Of a stretch of 64,000 bases of DNA, positions 9,848 through 16,986 are shown piece after piece. The position numbers and the translations under genes are program-made. Below the pieces are notes generated by a model. The model did no database searches. It saw only the letters and a program-made list of their open reading frames with translations, and was not told the DNA's origin. How positions within the stretch are numbered: the first letter of the stretch is position 1; each line of letters begins with the position of its first letter. Source of the stretch: Bog-756 sp963727075 (GTDB taxonomy: Bacteria > Actinomycetota > Acidimicrobiia > Acidimicrobiales > RAAP-2); NCBI GenBank assembly GCA_963727075.1, contig CAVSET010000006.1, positions 62,001 to 126,000 of the forward strand, in the 5' to 3' direction.

Positions 9848-9946
9848 TCACGCGTCAATTCGGAAGAAGCGCAGGTCGAACGGTCCAATGACCTCGTCGG
9901 CACCCACAGGTTCCGGGGATGGAAGCAACGGTTGAGGCGGAGCCAT
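9848..9946 (-). CDS. 32-residue small protein with strong ribosome site, candidate secreted or modified peptide
   Basis: Short frame from ATG 9946 to TGA 9848 between glutamine synthetase and the MMPL exporter, same strand. The product starts MAPPQPLLPSPEPVGADEVI and ends GPFDLRFFRIDA: proline-rich first half, hydrophobic/basic second half, no signal peptide. AAGGAG with an 8-base spacer lies before the ATG, as good as any start in the window and identical in its 12-base block to the MMPL leader. Small size, neighbouring exporter and downstream ATP-grasp ligase resemble ribosomal-peptide loci. The PFDLRFF patch loosely resembles the PFFARFL leader motif read by ATP-grasp enzymes in graspetides, but there is no Ser/Thr/Lys-plus-acid core after it. 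It could equally be a short regulatory or non-functional ORF. Confidence 0.45.
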   Translation of the reverse strand: MAPPQPLLPSPEPVGADEVIGPFDLRFFRIDA

Positions 9947-9948
9947 GG

Positions 9949-9976
9949 GACGTACTCCTTCTGGGGTGGCTCAGTT
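9949..9976 (-). promoter_or_regulatory. Ribosome-binding leader of the 32-codon gene (copy 2 of duplicated leader)
   Basis: AAGGAGTACGTC placed so that AAGGAG is 8 bases from ATG 9946, matching the MMPL leader base for base over 12 positions and partially for another 15. Conservation of both sequence and spacing argues that this start is used. Confidence 0.55.
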
Positions 9977-10016
9977 GGAAGGAGAGGAGGAACACGGCGC
10001 CAGGCCGCCGCACGGG

Positions 10017-10058
10017 GTCTCGCGTCTCCCGTCTCGCGTCTCGCGACTCGCGTCGAGC
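10017..10058. repeat. Six tandem copies of a 7-bp repeat (GTCTCGC)
   Basis: Reading the plus strand: GTCTCGC, GTCTCCC, GTCTCGC, GTCTCGC, GACTCGC, GTCGAGC. Three perfect and three one- or two-mismatch copies run without gaps, followed by GAGAT. It lies 75 bases downstream of the glutamine synthetase stop (transcript strand: GCGAGAC units) and 70 bases upstream of the small-peptide start. The last units can pair weakly with the first ones (TCTCGC with GCGAGA). It is noncoding and may be a micro-VNTR. Confidence 0.75.
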
Positions 10059-10133
10059 GAGATCCCAGTTGCTCCCGACCGGCCGGTGAAGTCGCACCGT
10101 GTGGCGGTGACGGTGAGCCGATGCCCCGTTCGG

Positions 10134-11558
10134 TCAGATGTCGTAGTAGAGCATGAACTCCCAGGGATGGGGACGGAGGCGCACCTCGTCCACCTCGTTC
10201 GATCGCTTGTACGCGATCCACGTCTCGATCAGGTCGTCGGTGAAGACATTGCCCTCGGTGAGGAAGGCCTGGTCGTCCTCCAAGGCGATCAGCGCCTCCT
10301 CGAGCGAGGAGGGAACCTGTCCGACCTTCGCCAACTCCTCGGGCGGCAATTCAAAGAGGTCTTCGTCCACCGGGGCCGGGGGCTCGGTCTGTTTCGCCAC
10401 GCCATCGAGCCCGGCCATCAGCATGGCGGCGAAGGCCAGGTACGGATTGCAGGAGGGATCGGGGCAACGGAACTCGATGCGCTTCGACTTCGGGCTCTTG
10501 GAGTAGAGGGGGATGCGGCACGCCGCCGACCGGTTCCGTTGCGAGTAGACCAGGTTGACTGGTGCTTCGTAGCCCGGCACCAGCCGCCGGTACGAATTGG
10601 TGGTCGGCGCGGCAAAGGCGAGGATGGCTCTGGCATGGGCGAGCAGGCCGCCGACATACCAGCGGCCGATGTCGGACAGTCCCCCGTATCCGGTGTCGGA
10701 GTAGAAGAGGGGTTGGCCACCGTCCCAGAGTGACTGGTGCACATGCATGCCATTTCCGTTGTCCTGGAACAACGGCTTCGGCATGAACGTCGCCGTGCAC
10801 CCGGCCCGGGACGCCACGCTCTTCACGATGTACTTGTAGAGCATCAGTTTGTCGGCCATGGCGAGCAAGGTGTCGAAGCGCATGTCGATCTCGGCCTGAC
10901 CGGCCGTCCCGACTTCGTGGTGCTGGACCTCCACCTCGATCCCCAGGCGTTCCATGGCGAGGACCATTTCCGACCTCATGTCCTGGAAGTGGTCCATCGG
11001 GGGGACCGGGAAGTATCCCTCCTTGTGCCGCGGCTTGTGGCCCAGGTTCGGGCCTTCCTCCCGCGCCGAGTTCCAGATACCTTCGACCGACTCGACCTGG
11101 TAGAAGGCGGAGTGCTGGTCCTGGGAGAACCGGACGTCGTCGAAGATGAAGAACTCCGCTTCCGGTCCGAAGTACACGGTGTCGGCGATTCCGGTCGACT
11201 TCAGGTGTTGCTCCGCCTTGAGCGCGACGTAGCGGGGATCTCGGTTGTAGCTGTCCCGGGTGACCGGATCGTGCACGAAGCAATTCAGGTTGAGGGTCTT
11301 GTGCTGTCGGAATTCGTCAATGACGGCGGTCGACGGATCCGGGAGCAGGATCATGTCGGACTCTTGGATGGCTTGAAACCCTCGAATCGACGAGCCGTCG
11401 AAGCCGAACCCCTCCTCAAGAGCGTTCTCGGTCAGCACATGGGCTGGCATCGAGAAATGTTGCATCAGACCGGGAAGATCGCAGAACCGGAGGTCGACAA
11501 CCTCGATCCCTTCATCCGCAGCCAAGCGGACCACTTCGACGGCAGTGCGTTCCGGCAT
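10134..11558 (-). CDS. glnA: Glutamine synthetase, type I, with Phe at the adenylylation position
   Basis: Forms glutamine from glutamate, ammonia and ATP; cytoplasmic dodecamer in this family. 474 residues, full type I length. All signatures are present: DGSSIRGFQAIQESDM, metal-binding FGPEAEFFIFDD, HHEVGTAGQAEIDMRFD, NGNGMHVHQSLW, and the active-site loop SYRRLVPGYEAPVNLVYSQR with RIEFRCPDPSCNPY. The C-terminus has FTDDLIETWIAYKR and ends in the usual acidic/aromatic tail. The adenylylation loop reads EDLFELPPEE where the family has N/DLYxLPPEE, so residue 402 is Phe, not the tyrosine modified by GlnE. Start ATG 11558 is the only well-placed one. The next minus-strand genes are the small peptide, MMPL and ATP-grasp genes. 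Divergent from the PAP2 gene. Confidence 0.95.
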   Translation of the reverse strand: MPERTAVEVVRLAADEGIEVVDLRFCDLPGLMQHFSMPAHVLTENALEEGFGFDGSSIRGFQAIQESDMILLPDPSTAVIDEFRQHKTLNLNCFVHDPVTRDSYNRDPRYVALKAEQHLKSTGIADTVYFGPEAEFFIFDDVRFSQDQHSAFYQVESVEGIWNSAREEGPNLGHKPRHKEGYFPVPPMDHFQDMRSEMVLAMERLGIEVEVQHHEVGTAGQAEIDMRFDTLLAMADKLMLYKYIVKSVASRAGCTATFMPKPLFQDNGNGMHVHQSLWDGGQPLFYSDTGYGGLSDIGRWYVGGLLAHARAILAFAAPTTNSYRRLVPGYEAPVNLVYSQRNRSAACRIPLYSKSPKSKRIEFRCPDPSCNPYLAFAAMLMAGLDGVAKQTEPPAPVDEDLFELPPEELAKVGQVPSSLEEALIALEDDQAFLTEGNVFTDDLIETWIAYKRSNEVDEVRLRPHPWEFMLYYDI

Positions 11559-11676
11559 TCGCTTCCCCCAGGACTAGTTCGAGACATGACCCGAGCTCGA
11601 AGGATCAAACACCTTTCAGTCTGAGACCATTTGGTTTCCCCCGCAATGCCTAGAGTGATCCGTGATGATGAACAGA

Positions 11677-11690
11677 CGATGAATTCATCG
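11677..11690. promoter_or_regulatory. 14-bp perfect palindrome upstream of glnA
   Basis: CGATGAATTCATCG is a perfect dyad 119 bases before the glnA start, in the intergenic space shared with the divergent PAP2 gene. Its core GAATTCATCG also occurs about 55 bases upstream of the MMPL start (near 9758-9767). Operator-like, but no regulator is assigned. Confidence 0.35.
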
Positions 11691-11792
11691 AGGGACGGGG
11701 CCAGCCCGATGCCCCGGAACCGGCCGGCCTCCCGACGGGTCCGACGGTCGGGGATCTGACCGACCGTTCGGTCGCAATGGGAAGATGACGAC

Positions 11793-12569
11793 GTGTCAGA
11801 TTTGACGAGGACCTCATCGGGACAGCCTGCGAGTCGCGACGCGGTGGCCGGCCAGCCCAGGCGGGTCGCCCGTGCCGCCGAGCTGCTCGCCGGTATGGCG
11901 CTTGCCATCTTCGTGGTCGGCACCGCCGTCGGGTTCGTCATCGTCGGACGACACGGCGGCGGCCCCATCCAGGGCTGGGACGACGAGGTGGGCCACTGGT
12001 ACGTCCACCATCGTGGTGCGCTCGTCGGCGTCTCGAAGGTCGTCGCCACCTATCTCGATGCCCTCCCGTTGGGCGTGATCTGCGCCCTCCTGAGCGCCAT
12101 GTTGGTCGCCGCCTTGCGCTCGATGCGGGCGCTCGTGCCCGTGGTTGCCTACTTCGGCGGCGAGTTCGAGGTGTTCGCCATCCGAACCGTGATACACCGG
12201 CATCGACCTCCGACCGCCAACTCTCCCGCCCCCGGGTCCGTCGTGGGTGTGCACGAGACCAGCTACGCATTCCCTTCCGGCCACTCGGTTGCCGTCACCG
12301 CGGTGCTCTTCGCTTCGCTCGGCTGCATTGCCCTGACCTATCGGATTTGGTGGCCATGGGCCCTCGCCTTCCTTGCCTCGCTGTTCGTCGTCGACACGCG
12401 TCTCGTGCTCGGCGTGCACTGGTTCAGCGACGTCGTGTTCGGACTGCTCCTTGGAGTTGCCTGGGGTGTGACCGTCGCCGTTGCGGCTCGACAGGTCGAA
12501 TGGGTCGATCTGGTGGCCGTGGTCCGGCGCAAGAGGTCCCGCCCAGCCGGAACCACGAGCGAGTCCTGA
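11793..12569 (+). CDS. PAP2 superfamily phosphatase
   Basis: Membrane phosphatase of the type 2 phosphatidic acid phosphatase family, 258 residues from GTG 11793. Several hydrophobic helices surround the three conserved motifs: RTVIHRHRPP (K/RxxxxxxRP), SYAFPSGHSVAVTAV (PSGH) and RLVLGVHWFSDVVFG (SRxxxxxHxxxD-like, with the active-site histidine and the aspartate). The active site is expected to face outside. Likely substrates are isoprenyl- or lipid-diphosphates. It precedes the copper-type genes by 160 bases but has no evident link to them. The C-terminal tail is basic. Confidence 0.9.
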   Translation: MSDLTRTSSGQPASRDAVAGQPRRVARAAELLAGMALAIFVVGTAVGFVIVGRHGGGPIQGWDDEVGHWYVHHRGALVGVSKVVATYLDALPLGVICALLSAMLVAALRSMRALVPVVAYFGGEFEVFAIRTVIHRHRPPTANSPAPGSVVGVHETSYAFPSGHSVAVTAVLFASLGCIALTYRIWWPWALAFLASLFVVDTRLVLGVHWFSDVVFGLLLGVAWGVTVAVAARQVEWVDLVAVVRRKRSRPAGTTSES

Positions 12570-12727
12570 TCCCATCGGTCGGGGCTGACGAGCGACCTCG
12601 CGGCCGTCCATGCTGGAGCCCCGTCCCTCGCAGGTGGGCCGGCCGCACGAGATGTTCCCTCCGGATCCCAGAGCGTGGCGGGGAGCCCGCCAGTGTCCCA
12701 CCGAGCATCCTCGGGTCCACCATCGGG

Positions 12728-13426
12728 GTGGTGGGTCGGTTCTCCACCATGGCCGGGATATCGGTGGCGGTCCTTCTCGTGGCCGGTGTCCTGCTCGCCG
12801 TCGCCGAGGTGGGCTCGGTCACCAACCTGGTCGACACCGGATACGGTCAGATTCTGCTGGTCAAGGTGGCCTTGGTCGGGCTGTTGGTCTTCATGGCGGC
12901 CTACAACCGACTCCTGTTGCTACCGGTGTTGATGAGGTTGGCTGGCCGCGCCCGGGCCGCTGGGCTCGGGGCCGGCTGGCGGCGGCTCCTTTCCACCGTG
13001 CGAGTCGAGGCGATCGGGGTGATCGCGGTGCTCGCCGTTACCGCGGTCCTGGCCAACAGCACCCCGAGCAACGGGTCCCAGGTGGCGGCCCACCCAGTCC
13101 CCTTTGCCCAGACCCAGCCCTTCGAGGGCGGCCACATCACCCTGCATATCACCCCGAATCAGGCGCTGGTCAACAACGTCACCGTGCAGTTCACCGGACC
13201 AGGCGGCGGGCCGGCCGATGTGGCCGAGAGCGTCTCCGTCTACCTGACCCTTCCTTCGAAGAATGTCGGGCCGATCGTGACCGACATGCAGAAAGTGGGG
13301 CCGGGACGATTCGTTCTCACCAACACCCCCGATCCGCCGATTGTCGGCAGCTGGCAGATCACCCTTCAGGTCCAGGTCTCGGCATTCGACGAGCCCGACG
13401 TGGGCTTCGTCGACACGGTCCGATGA
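12728..13426 (+). CDS. CopD/YcnJ-type copper-resistance membrane protein, N-terminally truncated
   Basis: C-terminal half of a CopD-family protein. It begins abruptly at VVGRFSTMAGISVAVLLVAG, followed by GYGQILLVKVALVGLLVFMAA and NRLLLLPVL, the last helices of CopD. A final helix (VEAIGVIAVLAVTAVLANSTP) leads to a roughly 110-residue exported domain of the YtkA/FixH-like type (GGHITLHITPNQALVNN to the end) seen in actinobacterial copper proteins. The N-terminal CopC-like domain and first helices expected upstream are missing. The upstream open frame only shadows the PAP2 gene in another frame. GTG 12728 and ATG 12749 are possible starts. Followed within 60 bases by YcnI, the usual partner of CopD. 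Confidence 0.7.
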   Translation: MVGRFSTMAGISVAVLLVAGVLLAVAEVGSVTNLVDTGYGQILLVKVALVGLLVFMAAYNRLLLLPVLMRLAGRARAAGLGAGWRRLLSTVRVEAIGVIAVLAVTAVLANSTPSNGSQVAAHPVPFAQTQPFEGGHITLHITPNQALVNNVTVQFTGPGGGPADVAESVSVYLTLPSKNVGPIVTDMQKVGPGRFVLTNTPDPPIVGSWQITLQVQVSAFDEPDVGFVDTVR

Positions 13427-13484
13427 CCAGATCCCGATCAGCCCCCACCCCACAAGGTAGATCGAGCAAAGGAGCCGGCCAACG

Positions 13485-14230
13485 ATGCGAGCGAAGATCG
13501 TCGGGGTGATGGCCGCGGCCGCGGCCATGACCGTGGTGTGGGGAGGAGCGGCCTCAGCCCATGTCACTGTCAGTCCACCGGCGCTCCCCCAAGGAAGCAG
13601 TGATGCCATTCTGACCTTCCGGGTCCCCAACGAGTCGACCACTGCCGCGGTCGTGGGACTGCGGATCCAGCTCCCCACCGACCACCCCATCATCGTCGTG
13701 TCACCCGAGGCCGGATCCGGTTGGCAGGTGGCAGTCCACACTGTCCAGCTGCCCAGGCCGATCACCACCGATGATGGAACGTTCACCTCGGTGGTGACGG
13801 AGATCGACTGGAGCGGGGCCAGCATTCCCGTCGGACAGTTCGGAGAGTTCGACCTCCTGGCCCAAGGGATCCCGTCGGGCACGGACAATCTCGTCTTCAA
13901 GGCTCTCCAGCAGTACAGCGACGGGACCACCGTGTCCTGGATCCAGGTCCCCGACAGTTCGGCCCCAACCCGGCCCACCCCGCCCCGATCATCAAGCTCA
14001 CGACCGCCGGCGGTGGGCAGGGCGCCGGTGTGCCTCCCAACACCACCAGCGTGCCGGGCTCGGTCGCAGTCGCCACCGGGTCAGGGACCAACGGCCTTTC
14101 CGTGGTTGCGCTCATTCTTGCCGGTTTCGCCGTGGTGCTTGCTCTGCTCGCCGTCTGGTTGGGGCGACCGCAACAGGGCTTCGAACGAACCCACGCCGAG
14201 GATGACGCCGGAAGAACCACGGTGACCTAG
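13485..14230 (+). pseudogene. YcnI-type copper-binding protein (DUF1775), one frameshift
   Basis: Exported copper chaperone of the YcnI family. The signal peptide ends ASA, so the mature protein would start at histidine (HVTVSPPALPQG), the family's N-terminal copper ligand. The DUF1775 beta-sandwich continues through LTFRVPNES, PEAGSGW and EIDWSG. The frame breaks at a C-run near 13955: restoring one base turns APTRPTP into a linker APNPAHPAPIIKL and leads to the missing C-terminal anchor (SVVALILAGFAVVLALLAVW) ending at TAG 14230. That is the normal YcnI layout: exported domain, linker, one membrane helix. Lies directly after the CopD-like gene and before the methionine-rich membrane protein. 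Confidence 0.85.
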
Positions 14231-14343
14231 GAGACCCCCTTGTTTCTTGGCTGATCAGCCGGGCCGACCTGGACCGTCGGCGAAGGAACCGTGAATGGTC
14301 TCAGGCGCTCATACTTCCCTAATCCAGGAATCATCACGCCATC

Positions 14344-15984
14344 ATGCAACCGGTCGATGCTGTGCCTGACGGACTGTCGCGGACGTTGGAGAGGCTGGAC
14401 GCCATGGGCATGCATATGACTGGAAGCAACGGGTTCCTGAGTATTCCATCCGAGCACTGGCCGGGACTGTTCGCACTCGTGCTCTTCCCGATCGTGGCCT
14501 GGTTCGCCGTGGCAGCGATCCGAGCCGGAGCCAACCGAGGGGTCAAGCCGGTCAAGGCGCTGCAACGGCGGATCGACGCGACCTCCGTGACCGGGCGAGT
14601 CGTGCTGTTGGCGATGCTGATCGCAGCTGCGGTCCACGCCGCCATCGTCCCGACACACTGGGGAGACTCGAGACCATTGGCCATGCTGTTCATCGCGGAT
14701 GTACTCGGCTTCCTCACTGCGTCTGTCTGGCTGCTGATGGGACGTCGGCACTGGCGCCTCATGGCCCTCGGCATGCTGGGCGGTTCCGTAGCCGGATACC
14801 TGCTTTACGTGGGGAAGGGGTGGGAGACTCCCGATCCGGTCGGCTTGACCACCGCCGCCATCGAGCTATCCGCCGGGCTGGTCGTCCTGATGCCGGACCG
14901 GGCTCATGTGGGCGTTCCGGCCCGCCGCCGCTGGGCCCCGTTCGCTTCGATTCCGATTGCCGCCACCACCATGCTCGGCGTTGCGGCGCTAGCCGGGGTG
15001 CCGAACACCGGTTCGGCCCAGGCCGGTGCGGCCGTTGCGCACAAGTCGATGGCTGGGATGGGCGCCACGGATGGAGCGTCGACACAGACGACCGGATCGA
15101 TGCCGCCAATGACCAACGGTTCGTCCAGTCAACAGAGCCCGTCCATGCCGGACATGAACGGCTCCACGGGGCCTTCCGACCCCACCACCGGGACCATGCC
15201 AGCCATGGGGTCGAGTCCCGCTTCGCCCTCCACCGGGTCGATGCCCGGAATGGGCAGTTCCGGAAGCTCGAGCCAAAGTCCGACCACCATGCCCGGCATG
15301 CCAGGAACGGGCAGCGGATCGGGGAGCTCGGGCTCGGTGCTCTCCCTACCCACCACGTCTCCGGCCGGTCCGATCTCGTGGCCGTCGCCGATGGGCTCCA
15401 TGGAGCCCGGCATGCAGATGGTCACCCCGAACTGCACAGCCAGTCCCACGGGCGGCCAGCAGCGGGCGGCCGTGACCCTGGTCGACCAGACCGTGGCCGC
15501 GACAGTTCGGTACCAGAGCCTCGCCGCCGCCACGGCCGACGGCTATGTACCGGTGACCCCTCCTGGCCGGCCCATCGTGCACTACGCCAAGCCGGCCTAC
15601 ATCAACGATGGTAAGGAGCTCGACTCCAACGCCGTCGAGTCGCTGGTCTATGCGAACACCTCCCATGGCGCAGTTCTGGTGGCGGCGATGTACCTGATGG
15701 CCAGCAATCAGGTGGGCGCCACCCCGCCGATGCCCGGCGGCTGCCTCACTGAGTGGCATGTCCATACCAATCTGTGCTTCTCCAACTCGACCGGGACAGT
15801 TGTGGGTGCCACCAGTACCGGGACGTGCCCAGTCGGATCGAGCAACCACATCAGCCAGCCGATGATCCACGTCTGGCTGGCCCCGGTTCCGGGAGGTCCA
15901 CTCGTCGTCGACGCCACGAACGCCCAGGTGGCCCAGGCGGCTGCTCAGCTCCCGGTGCCCAACCCACCGAATACAACGGCTTGA
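14344..15984 (+). CDS. Membrane protein with methionine-rich linker and exported C-terminal domain, probable copper handling
   Basis: 546 residues in three parts. Residues 1-215: five or six membrane helices (for example GLFALVLFPIVAWFAVAAI and VVLLAMLIAAAVHAA), with histidines and methionines near the ends (GMHM, HAAIVPTHW). Residues 235-360: a Ser/Gly/Thr linker with about 18 methionines in MxxM pairs (MPPM, MPDM, MPAM, MPGM), the pattern of extracytoplasmic copper(I)-binding segments. Residues 360-546: a compact exported domain with two or three cysteines and HVHTNLCFS plus ISQPMIHVWL, which I do not recognise as a named family. Position after CopD and YcnI supports a copper role. Start ATG 14344; ATG 14404 is a second option. 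Function is inferred. Confidence 0.7.
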   Translation: MQPVDAVPDGLSRTLERLDAMGMHMTGSNGFLSIPSEHWPGLFALVLFPIVAWFAVAAIRAGANRGVKPVKALQRRIDATSVTGRVVLLAMLIAAAVHAAIVPTHWGDSRPLAMLFIADVLGFLTASVWLLMGRRHWRLMALGMLGGSVAGYLLYVGKGWETPDPVGLTTAAIELSAGLVVLMPDRAHVGVPARRRWAPFASIPIAATTMLGVAALAGVPNTGSAQAGAAVAHKSMAGMGATDGASTQTTGSMPPMTNGSSSQQSPSMPDMNGSTGPSDPTTGTMPAMGSSPASPSTGSMPGMGSSGSSSQSPTTMPGMPGTGSGSGSSGSVLSLPTTSPAGPISWPSPMGSMEPGMQMVTPNCTASPTGGQQRAAVTLVDQTVAATVRYQSLAAATADGYVPVTPPGRPIVHYAKPAYINDGKELDSNAVESLVYANTSHGAVLVAAMYLMASNQVGATPPMPGGCLTEWHVHTNLCFSNSTGTVVGATSTGTCPVGSSNHISQPMIHVWLAPVPGGPLVVDATNAQVAQAAAQLPVPNPPNTTA

Positions 15985-16005
15985 GCGTCGATGGGTGTCC
16001 GGAGC

Positions 16006-16548
16006 TCACTCCTCGGCGTGGCCGAGCCGGTATGCCTCCGCCGTGCGCAGGTAGTCCCTCAGGCGGGGTTGGTCCTTCCCGCCCAGTGCGCCGAGGAGCG
16101 AGTACAGACTCTCGAAGGCCTCAGTCCCGATCTCGTTGCGCACCTGGCGCTCGATGCGCCGGGCGGCCTTTTGCTGTTCGGCCAGGTAGTCGATCGACCG
16201 CGGGGTAAGAGTCACGATCTTCTCCCTTCCATCGGTGGCCGACGCCCGCAGCGTCACGTACCGGCGGTGGCGGAGGCTGGCCACGATCTTGCTCGCCCCC
16301 TGTCGGGTGATCCCCAGCTCCCGGCCGATATCGGAGATGGTCACCTCGACCGTTCGGGAACAGATTCGAAGCACTCGACCGTCGGGCGGGGCGCGATCCC
16401 CGAACCCGGCCGACACCATTTCGCGGTCCAGTCGGAGTCGATAGCCAACCCAGGCACGGCGCAGAGAGCCCCCGAGACCCAACGGTCGTGACGCTGGCTC
16501 CGCCGTCTCGTCACCCGGCCCTCCGGCGGTGCGATGCTCAGCGGTCAT
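16006..16548 (-). CDS. MarR family transcriptional regulator
   Basis: Winged-helix regulator, 180 residues. The recognition part reads TISDIGRELGITRQGASKIVASLRH (helix-turn-helix), then YVTLRASATDGREKIVTLTP (wing), with the charged helix AEQQKAARRIERQVRNEIG for dimerisation. MarR proteins commonly repress neighbouring efflux or stress genes until a ligand binds. It converges on the methionine-rich membrane protein gene. Its own upstream region contains a palindrome with direct repeats (16565-16585), so autoregulation is likely. Confidence 0.9.
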   Translation of the reverse strand: MTAEHRTAGGPGDETAEPASRPLGLGGSLRRAWVGYRLRLDREMVSAGFGDRAPPDGRVLRICSRTVEVTISDIGRELGITRQGASKIVASLRHRRYVTLRASATDGREKIVTLTPRSIDYLAEQQKAARRIERQVRNEIGTEAFESLYSLLGALGGKDQPRLRDYLRTAEAYRLGHAEE

Positions 16549-16564
16549 GTCAGAGCCTCGGCCA

Positions 16565-16585
16565 GGTTGACAACCATGGTTGACA
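16565..16585. promoter_or_regulatory. Probable MarR operator
   Basis: GGTTGACA occurs twice, 13 bases apart, around the perfect palindrome AACCATGGTT. It lies 17-37 bases before the MarR start, overlapping a TTGACA that could be a -35 element. A symmetric site in this place is what an autoregulated MarR would bind. Confidence 0.5.
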
Positions 16586-16986
16586 TTCTATCCGGGCGCG
16601 CCGATACTTGGGCGATGATTCGGGCGCGGGCCCGACTGGGAGGAAGGCGTCGGCTCATCCGTCGGTCGGTCTCGTCGCGATCGCCCCCTGGTGAGCTGCG
16701 GCGACTCCGGCCCCGGCCCGGCGTCCACGACCGCTTCGACAACGGCCGCTTGGTCGTCGGATGAGTTCGCCATCCCGGGCGAGCGTCAGCCGTTGATGAG
16801 GGACCGCACGTCGCCGGGGCGGCACGACAACGAGATCATGGCACTCACGCCGCATTCCGTCCGGCGATGGCGGCTCTACTACGGCGGTCCCGACTGCATC
16901 CTCAATCCGGCTGACGGAACGGCCAGTACCACCTCTTCCATGCCACGTGCTCTCCCTGGGTGACGACATCCGAAAGGTACGACCCC
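16586..16986. other. Intergenic region without a recognisable gene
   Basis: About 400 bases between the MarR operator and the phosphoesterase start. Frames here are short or rich in Arg/Ser/Pro and match nothing I know. It must hold the phosphoesterase promoter; no clear -35/-10 pair can be read. Confidence 0.5.

Noticed and set aside
9796..10221. 141-codon minus-strand frame overlapping the small peptide gene
   Set aside because: Arg/Pro-rich and unlike any family; it covers the 7-base repeat and uses a different frame from the well-placed 32-codon gene.
16691..16963. 90-codon frame upstream of the phosphoesterase
   Set aside because: No recognisable family, no ribosome site, and a Ser/Thr-rich start; kept as intergenic.
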